From the NCBI GenBank assembly GCA_016194585.1, contig JACQBG010000025.1, positions 1-47,562 on the forward strand: DNA of 47,562 nucleotides, written 5' to 3'. Positions 34,968 through 43,023 of this stretch are shown here, piece after piece. Position numbers and translations under genes: made by a program. This DNA is from Gemmatimonadota bacterium. GTDB lineage: Bacteria > Gemmatimonadota > Gemmatimonadetes > Gemmatimonadales > Gemmatimonadaceae. The notes beneath the pieces were generated by a model. It worked only from the letters and a program-made list of their open reading frames with translations. It had not been told where the DNA came from and did no database searches. Numbering within the stretch: position 1 is the first letter of the stretch; the number at the start of each line of letters is the position of its first letter.

Positions 34968-36275
34968 ATGGCTACCAAGGTCTTCATGGAAGCGCTGTCG
35001 CCCACGATGGAAGAGGGGCGGCTGGTGAAGTGGAACAAGAACGAAGGCGACGCCATCAAGCAGGGCGACGTCCTCGCGGAAGTCGAGACCGACAAGGCGG
35101 TGATGGAGCTCGTCGCGCGCGGTGAAGGCGTGCTCCGCGCCCGCCTCGTCGCCGAGGGCGCGGCCGTGCCGGTCGGCACGCTGGTGGGCGTGATCGGCGC
35201 CAAGGACGAGGACATCAGCGCCCTCGTCGCCGGCGCGAGCGCCGCGGCGGCCGCCGCTGCTCCCCCAGTGACCGCCGCAGCAGCCAGCGCTCCGCAGTCG
35301 AACGCCGGCACGTCTGGATCTGCGTCAACCGCTGCCGCCCCGTTGCCGGTCGCAGCGAGCGGATCCGGAACCCACGGATCTGCGCCATCTGCGGCCCCGG
35401 CATCTGCGGCCGCGGCCCGCACCATCGCCAGTCCCCTCGCCCGACGGCTCGCCGGCGACCGCGGGGTCGAGCTGAGCGGCGTCACGGGCTCCGGCCCGGG
35501 GGGCCGCATCGTCAAGCGCGACATCGAGGCCATCGCCGCGGCGGGCTCGTCGGCCCGCGCCGCGGCGCCCGTGCGCAAGACCATCGAAGGCGACTTCGAA
35601 GACGTCCCGCTCACGATGATCCGCAAGACGATCGCGAAGCGCCTCGCCGAGTCGATCGGCCCCATCCCGACCTTCTACCTCACCGCCGAGTTCGACCTCT
35701 CGCGCGCCGCCGAGATGCGCACCGCAGCCGCCGAACTCGGCGACGAATTCAAGGTCTCGTTCAACGACATCATCCTGAAGGCCACCGCCACGGCGCTCGC
35801 GCAGCATCCCGAGGTGAACGCGCACTGGCTCGGCGATCACATCCGCTACCACAACCGCGTCCACCTCGGCATGGCCGTCGCCACGGATGACGGGCTCATC
35901 GTGCCGGTGATCTTCGACGCGAACGAGAAGGGGCTCGGCGCCATCTCGCGCGAGTCGAAGGAGCTCGCGAAGAAGGCGCGCGAGCGCAAGCTCAAGCCCG
36001 AGGATTACACGGGCTCGACGTTCTCGGTGTCGAACCTCGGCATGATGCAGATCGAGCAGTTCACCGCGATCATCAACCCGCCCGAGGTCGGCATCCTCGC
36101 CATCGGCGCCATCGAGGACAAGGCGGTCGTCGCGCCCGACGGCGGGTTCGAGGTGCGGAAGCGGTTGAGAGTAACCATGAGCTGCGATCACCGCGCCGTG
36201 GATGGCGCGGTGGGCGCTAAGTTCCTGCAGACCCTGCGACGCCTGATCGAGAACCCTCTCCTGCTGGTACACTAG
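34968..36275 (+). CDS. pdhC: Dihydrolipoamide acetyltransferase (PDH E2)
   Basis: 435 aa. Transfers acetyl groups from lipoamide to CoA and forms the complex core. One lipoyl domain at 1-80 (lipoyl Lys43 in VETDKAVMEL), an Ala/Pro/Ser-rich flexible linker ~88-150, the E1/E3-binding domain ~152-190 (SPLARRLAGDRGVELSGVTG, then GRIVKRDI), and the catalytic domain ~208-435 ending in DHRAVDGAVGAKFL with catalytic His408 and Asp412. It is a minimal single-lipoyl E2. Operon context separates it from 2-oxoglutarate E2. lpd follows after one base. Confidence 0.96.
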   Translation: MATKVFMEALSPTMEEGRLVKWNKNEGDAIKQGDVLAEVETDKAVMELVARGEGVLRARLVAEGAAVPVGTLVGVIGAKDEDISALVAGASAAAAAAAPPVTAAAASAPQSNAGTSGSASTAAAPLPVAASGSGTHGSAPSAAPASAAAARTIASPLARRLAGDRGVELSGVTGSGPGGRIVKRDIEAIAAAGSSARAAAPVRKTIEGDFEDVPLTMIRKTIAKRLAESIGPIPTFYLTAEFDLSRAAEMRTAAAELGDEFKVSFNDIILKATATALAQHPEVNAHWLGDHIRYHNRVHLGMAVATDDGLIVPVIFDANEKGLGAISRESKELAKKARERKLKPEDYTGSTFSVSNLGMMQIEQFTAIINPPEVGILAIGAIEDKAVVAPDGGFEVRKRLRVTMSCDHRAVDGAVGAKFLQTLRRLIENPLLLVH

Positions 36276-36276
36276 C

Positions 36277-37680
36277 ATGGCTTCCTTCGACGTGATCTTC
36301 CTTGGCGGCGGCCCGGCCGGCTACGTGGGCGCCATCCGTTCTGCACAGCTCGGCCTCAGCGTCGCCGTCATCGAGCGCGAGGGGCTCGGCGGCACCTGCG
36401 TCCTCTGGGGGTGCATCCCCGCGAAGGCGCTGCTCGAGGCCTCGAACATCGCCAACCGCCTGAAGCATGCCGCCGAGTTCGGCGTGATGGTCGGCGAGGT
36501 GAAGACCGATTACGGCATCGCCATGAAGCGCTCGCGCGACGTGAGCACGAAGAACTCGAAGGGCGTCGAGTTCCTGTTCAAGAAGAACAAGGTCACCTGG
36601 ATCAAGGGCACGGGCACGATCGCGGCGAACAAGTCGGTGAAGGTCACCATGGCCGACGGCAAGAGCGAGACGCATACCGCGACCAAGGCGCTCGTCATCG
36701 CGACCGGGTCGCGCGTGAAGGGACTGCCCCAGGCGGGGCTCGAGCTCAACAAGACCACGGTCATCTCCTCGGACGAGGCGCTCGTGCTCGAGAAGGCGCC
36801 GAAGTCGCTCGCCATCGTCGGCGCGGGGGCCGTGGGGTGCGAGTTCGCCGACGTGTTCAACGCGTTCGGCACCAAGGTCACGCTCGTCGAGGTGGCGCCG
36901 CGCATCCTCCCGCTCGAGGACGAGGACGCGAGCGCCGAGGTCGGGCGCAGCTTCAAGAAGCGCGGCATCGACGTGCTCGTCGGCGCCAAGCTGAGCGGCG
37001 CGAAGGTCGGGAAGAACTCCGTGACGTTCAGCGTCGACGCCGGCGGCGCCAAGCAGGACGTCGAGGTCGAGAAGGTGCTCGTCGCGGCAGGACGCGCGCC
37101 GAACATCGAGAACATCGGCCTCAAGGAAGCCGGCGTCGCGACGACCGAGCGCGGCTTCATCAAGATCACCGAGAAGATGGAGACGAACGTCAAGGGCATC
37201 TACGCCATCGGCGACGTCGCGGGCCCGCCGATGCTCGCCCACAAGGGGGAGCGCGAGGGGATGATCGTCGCCGAGGTGATCGCGGGCGCGCACTTTCACC
37301 CGCTGAACTACGGCAACATCCCGAACGCGACGTACTGCCACCCCGAGGTCGCGAGCATCGGGCTCACCGAGGCGCAGTGCAAGGAACGGAAGCTCGAGTA
37401 CAAGGTGGGCAAGTTCCCGTTCAGCGCGAACGGCCGTGCCCGCACGTCAGGCGAGACGGAAGGGTTCGTGAAGATCATCCGCGACGTGAAGTACGGCGAG
37501 ATCCTCGGCGCCCACATCACCGGCGCGCACGCGACGGAGATGATCCACGAGCTGGCCGTGGCGCGCGAGAACGAATTCACGGTCGAGGAGATCGAGCTCG
37601 CGATCCACGCGCACCCGACGCTGAGCGAGGCGATCGCCGAGGCGACGCTGGACGCGATGGGGCGCGTGATCCACGCGTAG
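36277..37680 (+). CDS. lpdA: Dihydrolipoyl dehydrogenase (E3)
   Basis: 467 aa. Reoxidises dihydrolipoyl groups with FAD and NAD. FAD site FLGGGPAGYVGAI, redox disulfide C41 and C46 in GGTCVLWGCIPAK, NAD-site GAGAVGCEFADVFNAFG, second FAD site YAIGDVAGPPMLAHKG, and the C-terminal base in HAHPTLSEA. VLW between the cysteines replaces the common LNV. As the only E3 in view it probably serves both PDH and the glycine cleavage system. It ends the operon, and a hairpin follows. Confidence 0.97.
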   Translation: MASFDVIFLGGGPAGYVGAIRSAQLGLSVAVIEREGLGGTCVLWGCIPAKALLEASNIANRLKHAAEFGVMVGEVKTDYGIAMKRSRDVSTKNSKGVEFLFKKNKVTWIKGTGTIAANKSVKVTMADGKSETHTATKALVIATGSRVKGLPQAGLELNKTTVISSDEALVLEKAPKSLAIVGAGAVGCEFADVFNAFGTKVTLVEVAPRILPLEDEDASAEVGRSFKKRGIDVLVGAKLSGAKVGKNSVTFSVDAGGAKQDVEVEKVLVAAGRAPNIENIGLKEAGVATTERGFIKITEKMETNVKGIYAIGDVAGPPMLAHKGEREGMIVAEVIAGAHFHPLNYGNIPNATYCHPEVASIGLTEAQCKERKLEYKVGKFPFSANGRARTSGETEGFVKIIRDVKYGEILGAHITGAHATEMIHELAVARENEFTVEEIELAIHAHPTLSEAIAEATLDAMGRVIHA

Positions 37681-37688
37681 CCGCCACG

Positions 37689-37721
37689 CCGCTGGCGGTA
37701 AGCCGCTGACCGCCAGCGGCT
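37689..37721. terminator. Hairpin with two alternative folds after lpdA
   Basis: CCGCTGGCGGT (37689-37699) pairs perfectly with ACCGCCAGCGG (37709-37719). Alternatively AGCCGCTG (37701-37708) pairs with CAGCGGCT (37714-37721). The folds exclude each other. It lies between two convergent genes and probably ends both transcripts. Confidence 0.75.
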
Positions 37722-37741
37722 AGCGCTTACCGTCGACGGCC

Positions 37742-38527
37742 TCAGTCGCTGCCCGTGGCCCAGTGCGGTGTCGCCGCCCACTTCGAGGCCTCGAACAAGT
37801 CGGGATGCAGCGTCATTCCCGTCTTCCAGTCGGAGTAGTCCTCCGCCTGGCGCTTCGTCCCGCCGGAGTACATCTCGATGCTCGTCGCCAGCCAGCCGCC
37901 CCCGGTCTGCACGTAGCCGGCGAGGCGCACGTCGAGCGGCGGGCGCGTCGCCGAGCCGAGCACGATCATGCGCACCACGAGCTGCCGGCCGACATCCACC
38001 CAGAACTGCGCGCTCGTCGAGTCGCCCGCCGCGGCGCCGACGACCCACACGGGGCGCCCTTCCCACGTGTCGGCGCGCACCTTCGAGAGGTCGATCGAGA
38101 GCGGCGCGAGTTCCCTGGCCGTGCGCTCGGCTGGCTGCAGGTACACGCTCTCGATGAACGGGAGGAACGAGTTCCCCGAGGCGCGTGTCGCCGAGACCTT
38201 GCCGCCACGCACGACGTACGTCGAGTCCCAGGTCGAGATCGTGCCGTTCCCCGCCGACAGCGGCGCCACGTCGATGCGCAGCACCGCGCTGCGCTCGGGG
38301 GTGTAGCGCAGGCTCTCGAACCAGGTCTGCACCGTGTCGCTGCCATCCGGACGGTGGAGCGTCGTCTTCTGGACGAAGGTCAGCGTCGTGTACCACCGGC
38401 CGGCGTACATGGCGCGCATCTGGTCGAGCACGGCGGTGCCGTTGGCGGGCACGGTCGACTGAGCCCCGAGCGCGAACGGCGCGAGGAGCGTGGCGAGGAA
38501 CGTGAGAGCGACGGAGCGGAAGCGCAT
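37742..38527 (-). CDS. Exported protein, possibly LolA-like fold
   Basis: 261 aa. A clear signal peptide (MRFRSVALTFLATLLAPFALGAQ) and a beta-rich mature part: LDQMRAMYAGRWYTTLTFVQKTTL, WFESLRYTPERSAVLRIDV, YVVRGGKVSATR, FWVDVGRQLVVRMIVLG. The alternation of strands and the Tyr-Thr-Thr-Leu-Thr-Phe-Gln start recall outer-membrane lipoprotein carrier or related lipid-binding folds, but the match is loose. ATG at 38525-38527 is preferred; ATG at 38537-38539 would add MDDP. Probably periplasmic. Function unassigned. Confidence 0.75.
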   Translation of the reverse strand: MRFRSVALTFLATLLAPFALGAQSTVPANGTAVLDQMRAMYAGRWYTTLTFVQKTTLHRPDGSDTVQTWFESLRYTPERSAVLRIDVAPLSAGNGTISTWDSTYVVRGGKVSATRASGNSFLPFIESVYLQPAERTARELAPLSIDLSKVRADTWEGRPVWVVGAAAGDSTSAQFWVDVGRQLVVRMIVLGSATRPPLDVRLAGYVQTGGGWLATSIEMYSGGTKRQAEDYSDWKTGMTLHPDLFEASKWAATPHWATGSD

Positions 38528-38658
38528 CGGATCATCCATGGCGTGTCGGTTGGAAGAACGTACCGATTCCGAAGCCCGTACGATACGAAGCGTACGCGCG
38601 TTTCGCGTCGCGGTCGGCGCTGACGTCCCGCCGGGTTGCCCCTCCCGTGCGCTGCCGT

Positions 38659-38666
38659 CATACTCT
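38659..38666 (+). promoter_or_regulatory. -10 region of a likely leaderless promoter
   Basis: CATACT (38659-38664), with TTGCCC 17 bases upstream (38636-38641), or TACTCT (38661-38666), ending six bases before the GTG at 38673. Either places the transcript start at the start codon. No Shine-Dalgarno is seen. Confidence 0.5.
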
Positions 38667-38672
38667 CGACCA

Positions 38673-40019
38673 GTGAACGAACGCCACTCGGACTCCCCTG
38701 CCCTTGCGCGCAACCTCTCGTTGCGCGACCTCGTCGTCTACGGCCTGCTGTTCATCGGACCGCTCGCGCCGGTCGGCGTCTTCGGCGTGCTCGACGCGCA
38801 CGCGAGCGGCGCCGTCGCCCTCGTGTACCTCGTCGCGACGCTGGCGATGGCCTTTACCGCCTGGTCGTACGCGCAGATGTCGCGCGTCGTCCCGCACGCG
38901 GGCTCCGTCTTCGCGTACGCGCGCGAGGGACTCGGCCGCCCGGCGGGATTCATCGCCGGATGGATGGCCATCCTCGACTACCTGCTCATCCCGTCACTCG
39001 CGTACCTGTTTTCCGGCATCGCGCTGCACGCGATGGTTCCGTCGGTGGCCGCGTGGGTGTTCACCGTGATCGCGTTCGTCCTCACGACGGCGCTGAACCT
39101 CATGGGGGTCGGGGTCGCGGCCCGGATCGGCTTCCTCGTGCTCGTCGCCGAGATCGTCGTGCTCGCGCTCTTCATCGCCGGCGCGACGGTCGCGCTCGCG
39201 ACGCACGGCCCGGCGCGGCCGTGGACGGCGCCGTTCGCCGGCACGGGCGTGCTCGACCTCAAGATGCTCGCCGGCGCGATCTCGATCGCCGTGCTCTCGT
39301 TCCTCGGGTTCGACGCGATCGCCTCGTTCGCCGAGGAGAGCAGCGGCGACGCCCGGCAGGTCGGGCGCGCCATCATGTTCTGTCTCGTCGTCGCCGGCGC
39401 GCTCTTCGTCGTCGAGTCATATCTCGGCGGCCTCTTGAGCGCCGTCCCGCCCTCGGAGCTGGCCGCCCACCCGGAGCGACAGGGGACGGCGTTCTATGAT
39501 CTCACGCGCGCCGCGATCGGGCCATGGCTCGCCACCGCGATGGCGCTCACGAAGGCGGTGGGGCCGGCCTTCGCCGCCATGACCGGGCAGGCCGCCGCCG
39601 GCCGGCTGCTCTTCGGGATGGCCCGCGACGGCCAGCTGCCGGCCGCGCTCGCCCGCGTCGACGCGCGCCACGGCGTGCCGCGTGCCGCCCTGCTCGCCGT
39701 CGCGTCGCTGACGCTCGCCGTGTCGGTGTGGGCGGCCCGGCAGGACGACGGCCTCTCGGTGCTCGTCTCCATCGTCGACGTCGGTGCGCTCGCCGCGTTC
39801 ACGCTGCTGCACGCGTCGGTGGTGGGCTACTTCGTCGTGCGGCGGCGGGCGGCCGCGCGCGCGGCGCACCGGGTGGTGCCCGCCGTCGGCGTGGCCGTGA
39901 CGCTCTGGGTGCTCGTCGGCGCGAGCCCGCTGGCGAAGACGGTCGGTGCGGCATGGCTCGCTATTGGCCTGCTCGTGTTCGCGACGCGCCGCGCCGATGC
40001 CGCTTCCCGGCCGGGCTAG
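38673..40019 (+). CDS. APC-family amino-acid permease
   Basis: 448 aa, about 12 membrane helices. The APC core is clear: LVVYGLLFIGPLAPVGVFGVLDAHASGAV (substrate-binding helix 1), SYAQMSRVVPHAGSVFAYAREGLG (helix 2-3), and SFLGFDAIASFAEESSGD (helix 6), all typical of amino-acid/polyamine antiporters and symporters. GTG 38673 gives a short polar N-terminus before helix 1. lipB begins nine bases after its stop. The amino acid carried cannot be told. Confidence 0.9.
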   Translation: MNERHSDSPALARNLSLRDLVVYGLLFIGPLAPVGVFGVLDAHASGAVALVYLVATLAMAFTAWSYAQMSRVVPHAGSVFAYAREGLGRPAGFIAGWMAILDYLLIPSLAYLFSGIALHAMVPSVAAWVFTVIAFVLTTALNLMGVGVAARIGFLVLVAEIVVLALFIAGATVALATHGPARPWTAPFAGTGVLDLKMLAGAISIAVLSFLGFDAIASFAEESSGDARQVGRAIMFCLVVAGALFVVESYLGGLLSAVPPSELAAHPERQGTAFYDLTRAAIGPWLATAMALTKAVGPAFAAMTGQAAAGRLLFGMARDGQLPAALARVDARHGVPRAALLAVASLTLAVSVWAARQDDGLSVLVSIVDVGALAAFTLLHASVVGYFVVRRRAAARAAHRVVPAVGVAVTLWVLVGASPLAKTVGAAWLAIGLLVFATRRADAASRPG

Positions 40020-40022
40020 ATT
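40017..40022 (+). promoter_or_regulatory. -10 hexamer of a likely leaderless promoter
   Basis: TAGATT includes the stop codon of the permease gene and ends six bases before the lipB GTG. GAGG touches the start codon, too close to serve as a ribosome site. lipB may thus have its own start besides read-through. Confidence 0.45.
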
Positions 40023-40028
40023 TCGAGG

Positions 40029-40769
40029 GTGAGTCCCGAACGCCGCCTCCTCGTCGCCGACCTCGGCACGCGCTCGTACGCCGACGCGCTGGCGCTGCAG
40101 CGCGCCGCCGCCCGCGCGCGTCTCGACGGGTCGCTCGACCAGGATCTGCTGCTCCTCGTCGAGCACCCACCCGTGGTGACGCGCGGTCGCGCGGCGCGCG
40201 ATCCATCCCACCTCCTTGCCACGCCCGAGTTGCTCGCGGCGCGCGGCGTCGAACTGTTCGACGTCGAACGCGGCGGCGACGTGACCTTCCACGGTCCCGG
40301 CCAGCTCGTGGGCTATCCGATCGTGGACCTGAACCGGCACACGCTCGACCTGCACTGGTACCTGCGGCAGGTGGAGGAAGTGCTGATCCGCGCGCTCGCC
40401 GAGTTCGAGGTCATCGGCGAGCGCAGCGCCGGCCAGACCGGCGTGTGGACGAGCGGCCGGAAGATCGCGTCGATCGGTGTGCACGCGCGCCAATGGGTGA
40501 CGTGGCACGGCTTCGCGTTGAACGTCACCACCGACCTCTCGTACTTCGACCTCATGGTGCCCTGCGGCATCGATGGCGTCACCATGACGTCGGTCGAGCA
40601 GGAGCTGCTCCGCCGTGCCGACGGGACCTGTTACGCGTCCTCGCCGGCGTTGGGTCAGGAGGTGCGCGAGGCGGTGGTGCGCGCCGCGGGCGCGGTGTTC
40701 GCGCTCGAGCCGGTCCCCGCGACGCCGGCGACACTCGAGGCCCTCACCTCGCCAGAACCGCGCGCGTGA
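40029..40769 (+). CDS. lipB: Octanoyl-[ACP]:protein N-octanoyltransferase
   Basis: 246 aa. Moves octanoate from ACP to lipoyl domains, the first step of lipoate synthesis. Signature RGGDVTFHGPGQLVGYPI (81-98), catalytic Lys145 in GRKIASIGV and catalytic Cys179 in VPCGIDGVTMTS, all in the expected order. GTG start follows the permease gene by nine bases. The genome also carries a LipM-type transferase at 18860, so two non-homologous-mechanism octanoyltransferases coexist. The 3' end lies 39 bases from the convergent M48 gene. Confidence 0.96.
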   Translation: MSPERRLLVADLGTRSYADALALQRAAARARLDGSLDQDLLLLVEHPPVVTRGRAARDPSHLLATPELLAARGVELFDVERGGDVTFHGPGQLVGYPIVDLNRHTLDLHWYLRQVEEVLIRALAEFEVIGERSAGQTGVWTSGRKIASIGVHARQWVTWHGFALNVTTDLSYFDLMVPCGIDGVTMTSVEQELLRRADGTCYASSPALGQEVREAVVRAAGAVFALEPVPATPATLEALTSPEPRA

Positions 40770-40808
40770 GGACCTCGGGGCCGATCTCCGCTCCGCTCGG
40801 CTCGTTCG

Positions 40809-41648
40809 CTACTTCGCCACCGCCTTCGGCGCCGGCGACGGCGGCAGCGATCGCAGGCGACGCTTCATCTGCTGGAACGCGTCCGAATCGACGCGCAGGC
40901 CCCGCAGCTGGCTCGCCGGATACGCGGCGATCTGCGCCGTGGTCGACGTGATGCGGGACTCCTCCAGCGGATGGGTCGCGAAGAACGCGTCCACGGCCGT
41001 CGGATTGGTCTGACGCTCGCTGAGCAGGATCCGGAACATCTCCGGGATCCCGTGCGGATCGATGCCCGCCTTCACCGTGGTCTTCACCCCTTCGTCGTCG
41101 GCTTGCGCCTCGTCCTGCCGGCTGAAGCTCGCGAACAGCGCCGACCCGCCGACGTTGATCGCCGCCTGCCCGGCGCCGCTGTCGCACACCTTCGTGAGCG
41201 TGCACAATGCGACGAGGCCGCCGTCCGTCTTCTGCTGCTGCTGCATCTGCTGCACGGTGTGACGGAGCGTGACGTGGCCGATCTCGTGTCCCATCACTCC
41301 CGCCAGCTGGTCCATCGTCTGCGCACGCTCGATGAGACCCCGGTTCACGTACACCCACCCGCCGGGGACGGCGAAGGCGTTCACTTCCTTGCTGTCGACG
41401 ACCGTGAAGTGCCACGCGAGCCCGCGCGTGTCGGTGACGGCGGCGAGCGAGTTGCCGAGCGTGGTGACGTAGTTCGAGACGGCCGCGTCGCGGACGATCG
41501 GCAGTTGGGTGTCGATCTGCGCCGCGTACTGCTGGCCCATCTGGATCTCCTGCTGCTGCGAGATGGCGCACGCCCCGGAGATGGCGGCGAGGGCGAGGGC
41601 GCCGACGATGCGCGCAGCGCGCGTGAGCGGGATGGAGAGCAGCGGCAT
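40809..41648 (-). CDS. M48-family zinc metalloprotease lipoprotein
   Basis: 279 aa. Lipobox SGAC with Cys27 after a hydrophobic signal, so periplasm-facing and membrane-anchored. Zinc site HEIGH (His121, Glu122, His125) and the downstream glutamate in DEAQADDEG. NAFAVPGGWVYVNRGLI and the C-terminal FATHPLEESRI are typical of the M48B/LoiP-YggG and BepA class of outer-membrane quality-control proteases; no TPR repeats follow, so it is LoiP-like. ATG at 41646-41648 is preceded by AAGGA. It is divergent from the DUF900 gene with 234 bases between, where I see only a TATCCT (41803-41808). Confidence 0.93.
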   Translation of the reverse strand: MPLLSIPLTRAARIVGALALAAISGACAISQQQEIQMGQQYAAQIDTQLPIVRDAAVSNYVTTLGNSLAAVTDTRGLAWHFTVVDSKEVNAFAVPGGWVYVNRGLIERAQTMDQLAGVMGHEIGHVTLRHTVQQMQQQQKTDGGLVALCTLTKVCDSGAGQAAINVGGSALFASFSRQDEAQADDEGVKTTVKAGIDPHGIPEMFRILLSERQTNPTAVDAFFATHPLEESRITSTTAQIAAYPASQLRGLRVDSDAFQQMKRRLRSLPPSPAPKAVAK

Positions 41649-41882
41649 GGTCGATCCTTGGGCAGCGGGAACGGCCGGGACGGCGCCCGGCACTCATGCA
41701 CGTTAGGACCGAATTCGGCGCGGAACCACCGCGCGAACGGCCTAGGCCATTGGGGTGATGGCGGCGGGCGCGACGCGGTTTGCCGTTCGCGAACGGCGGC
41801 ACTATCCTTCGCGTTGCCCGCTGTGCAGCACGATCGGGTCGGCTGCCGGAAGACGTCACGAACCACAACCAGACGCTTCGCG

Positions 41883-43019
41883 ATGCTTCGTCGACTCCTG
41901 CTCGCATCCCTGCTCGCCGCCGCCTGCGGCGGCAGTCCGCCGCCAGCCCCCGCCGCGCCGCCCCCTGCGCCCGCCGCCCCACCGCGAGCCGCGACGACCC
42001 GCTCCTACGCCGCGCTCGACACCGCTCCCGGCCGCGTGAGCATCTTCCTCGCCACGTCGCGCCGCGCCGTGAACGCCGAGCGCCCCGGCGACCGCTACGG
42101 CCCCGACGACGCCGACCAGCTCCAGTTCGCGGCGGTCGGCGTCAACGTGCCGCCCTACGTCGCGCGCGGCACCGGCGAGCTCCCGCGCCCGGGGAGCCTG
42201 ATGAACGCGCTCAGCTACAACCCCGATGCCCGCCGCGAGTTCTTCGTGACGTCGGTCATCCCCGTCGACTCGAACCGGTTCGTGCAGCGCGTCGCCGACG
42301 ACCTCGCCCTCTCCCACTCGCGCGACGTCCTCGTGTTCGTGCACGGCTTCAACGTGACGTTCGAGGACGCGGCTGTGCGCGCCGCGCAGGTCGCCGCCGA
42401 CCTCGGCTTCGACGGCACGGTCGTCCTCTTCTCGTGGCCGAGCGCGGGCTCGGTGACGGCGTACGTGCGCGACCAGCAGGCCGCCCGCAACGCGGGCTAT
42501 CACCTCCTGCGCCTCCTCACGCACATCCTCCCGCTCGCCAAACCCGACCGCGTGCACCTGCTGGGACATTCGATGGGCTCCGAGGTCATCGCCAAGGCGC
42601 TCTCGCTCACCGCCCCCGACGACTCGCTCCCGCGCTTCGCGCAGGTCGTGTTCGCCGCCCCCGACGTCGACGCGCGCGTCTTCCGCCGGGAGATCATGCC
42701 CCGCCTCGCGCCTCGCGCCGCGCGCATCACCCTCTACGCGTCGAGCGACGACGAAGCGCTGCGTGCCTCGCGCTCGGTCAACAACGTCTGGCGGCTCGGA
42801 CTCGGCGGCGACTCGCTCACCGTCATCGACGGCATGGACACCATCGACGCGACACGCGTCCGCGCCGACGTGCTGGGACACACGCTCTTCGGCAACCAGG
42901 GGTTCCTCGCCGACCTCGCCGTGCTGCTCCACGACGGCAGCTCGCCCCTCGACCGTCGCGTGCTCCCGGTCCGTCGCGGAGCGCTCACCTTCTACCGCTT
43001 CCGCGGCGACCCGAAGTAG
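41883..43019 (+). CDS. DUF900-type alpha/beta hydrolase lipoprotein
   Basis: 378 aa. Lipobox AAAC (Cys15), then a Pro/Ala-rich spacer to ~35. Alpha/beta hydrolase core: VLVFVHGFNVTFEDAAVRAAQ, LFSWPSAGSVTAYVRDQQAA and nucleophile elbow LLGHSMGSEV, ending with a His candidate in DVLGHTLFGNQGFL. DUF900 proteins are lipase-like and of unknown substrate. ATG 41883 is chosen for the compact lipoprotein signal; the frame stays open upstream, with a TTG at 41814 lying five bases after TATCCT, a rival leaderless start. It ends four bases from the convergent GT39 gene. Confidence 0.88.
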   Translation: MLRRLLLASLLAAACGGSPPPAPAAPPPAPAAPPRAATTRSYAALDTAPGRVSIFLATSRRAVNAERPGDRYGPDDADQLQFAAVGVNVPPYVARGTGELPRPGSLMNALSYNPDARREFFVTSVIPVDSNRFVQRVADDLALSHSRDVLVFVHGFNVTFEDAAVRAAQVAADLGFDGTVVLFSWPSAGSVTAYVRDQQAARNAGYHLLRLLTHILPLAKPDRVHLLGHSMGSEVIAKALSLTAPDDSLPRFAQVVFAAPDVDARVFRREIMPRLAPRAARITLYASSDDEALRASRSVNNVWRLGLGGDSLTVIDGMDTIDATRVRADVLGHTLFGNQGFLADLAVLLHDGSSPLDRRVLPVRRGALTFYRFRGDPK

Positions 43020-43023
43020 CGGC

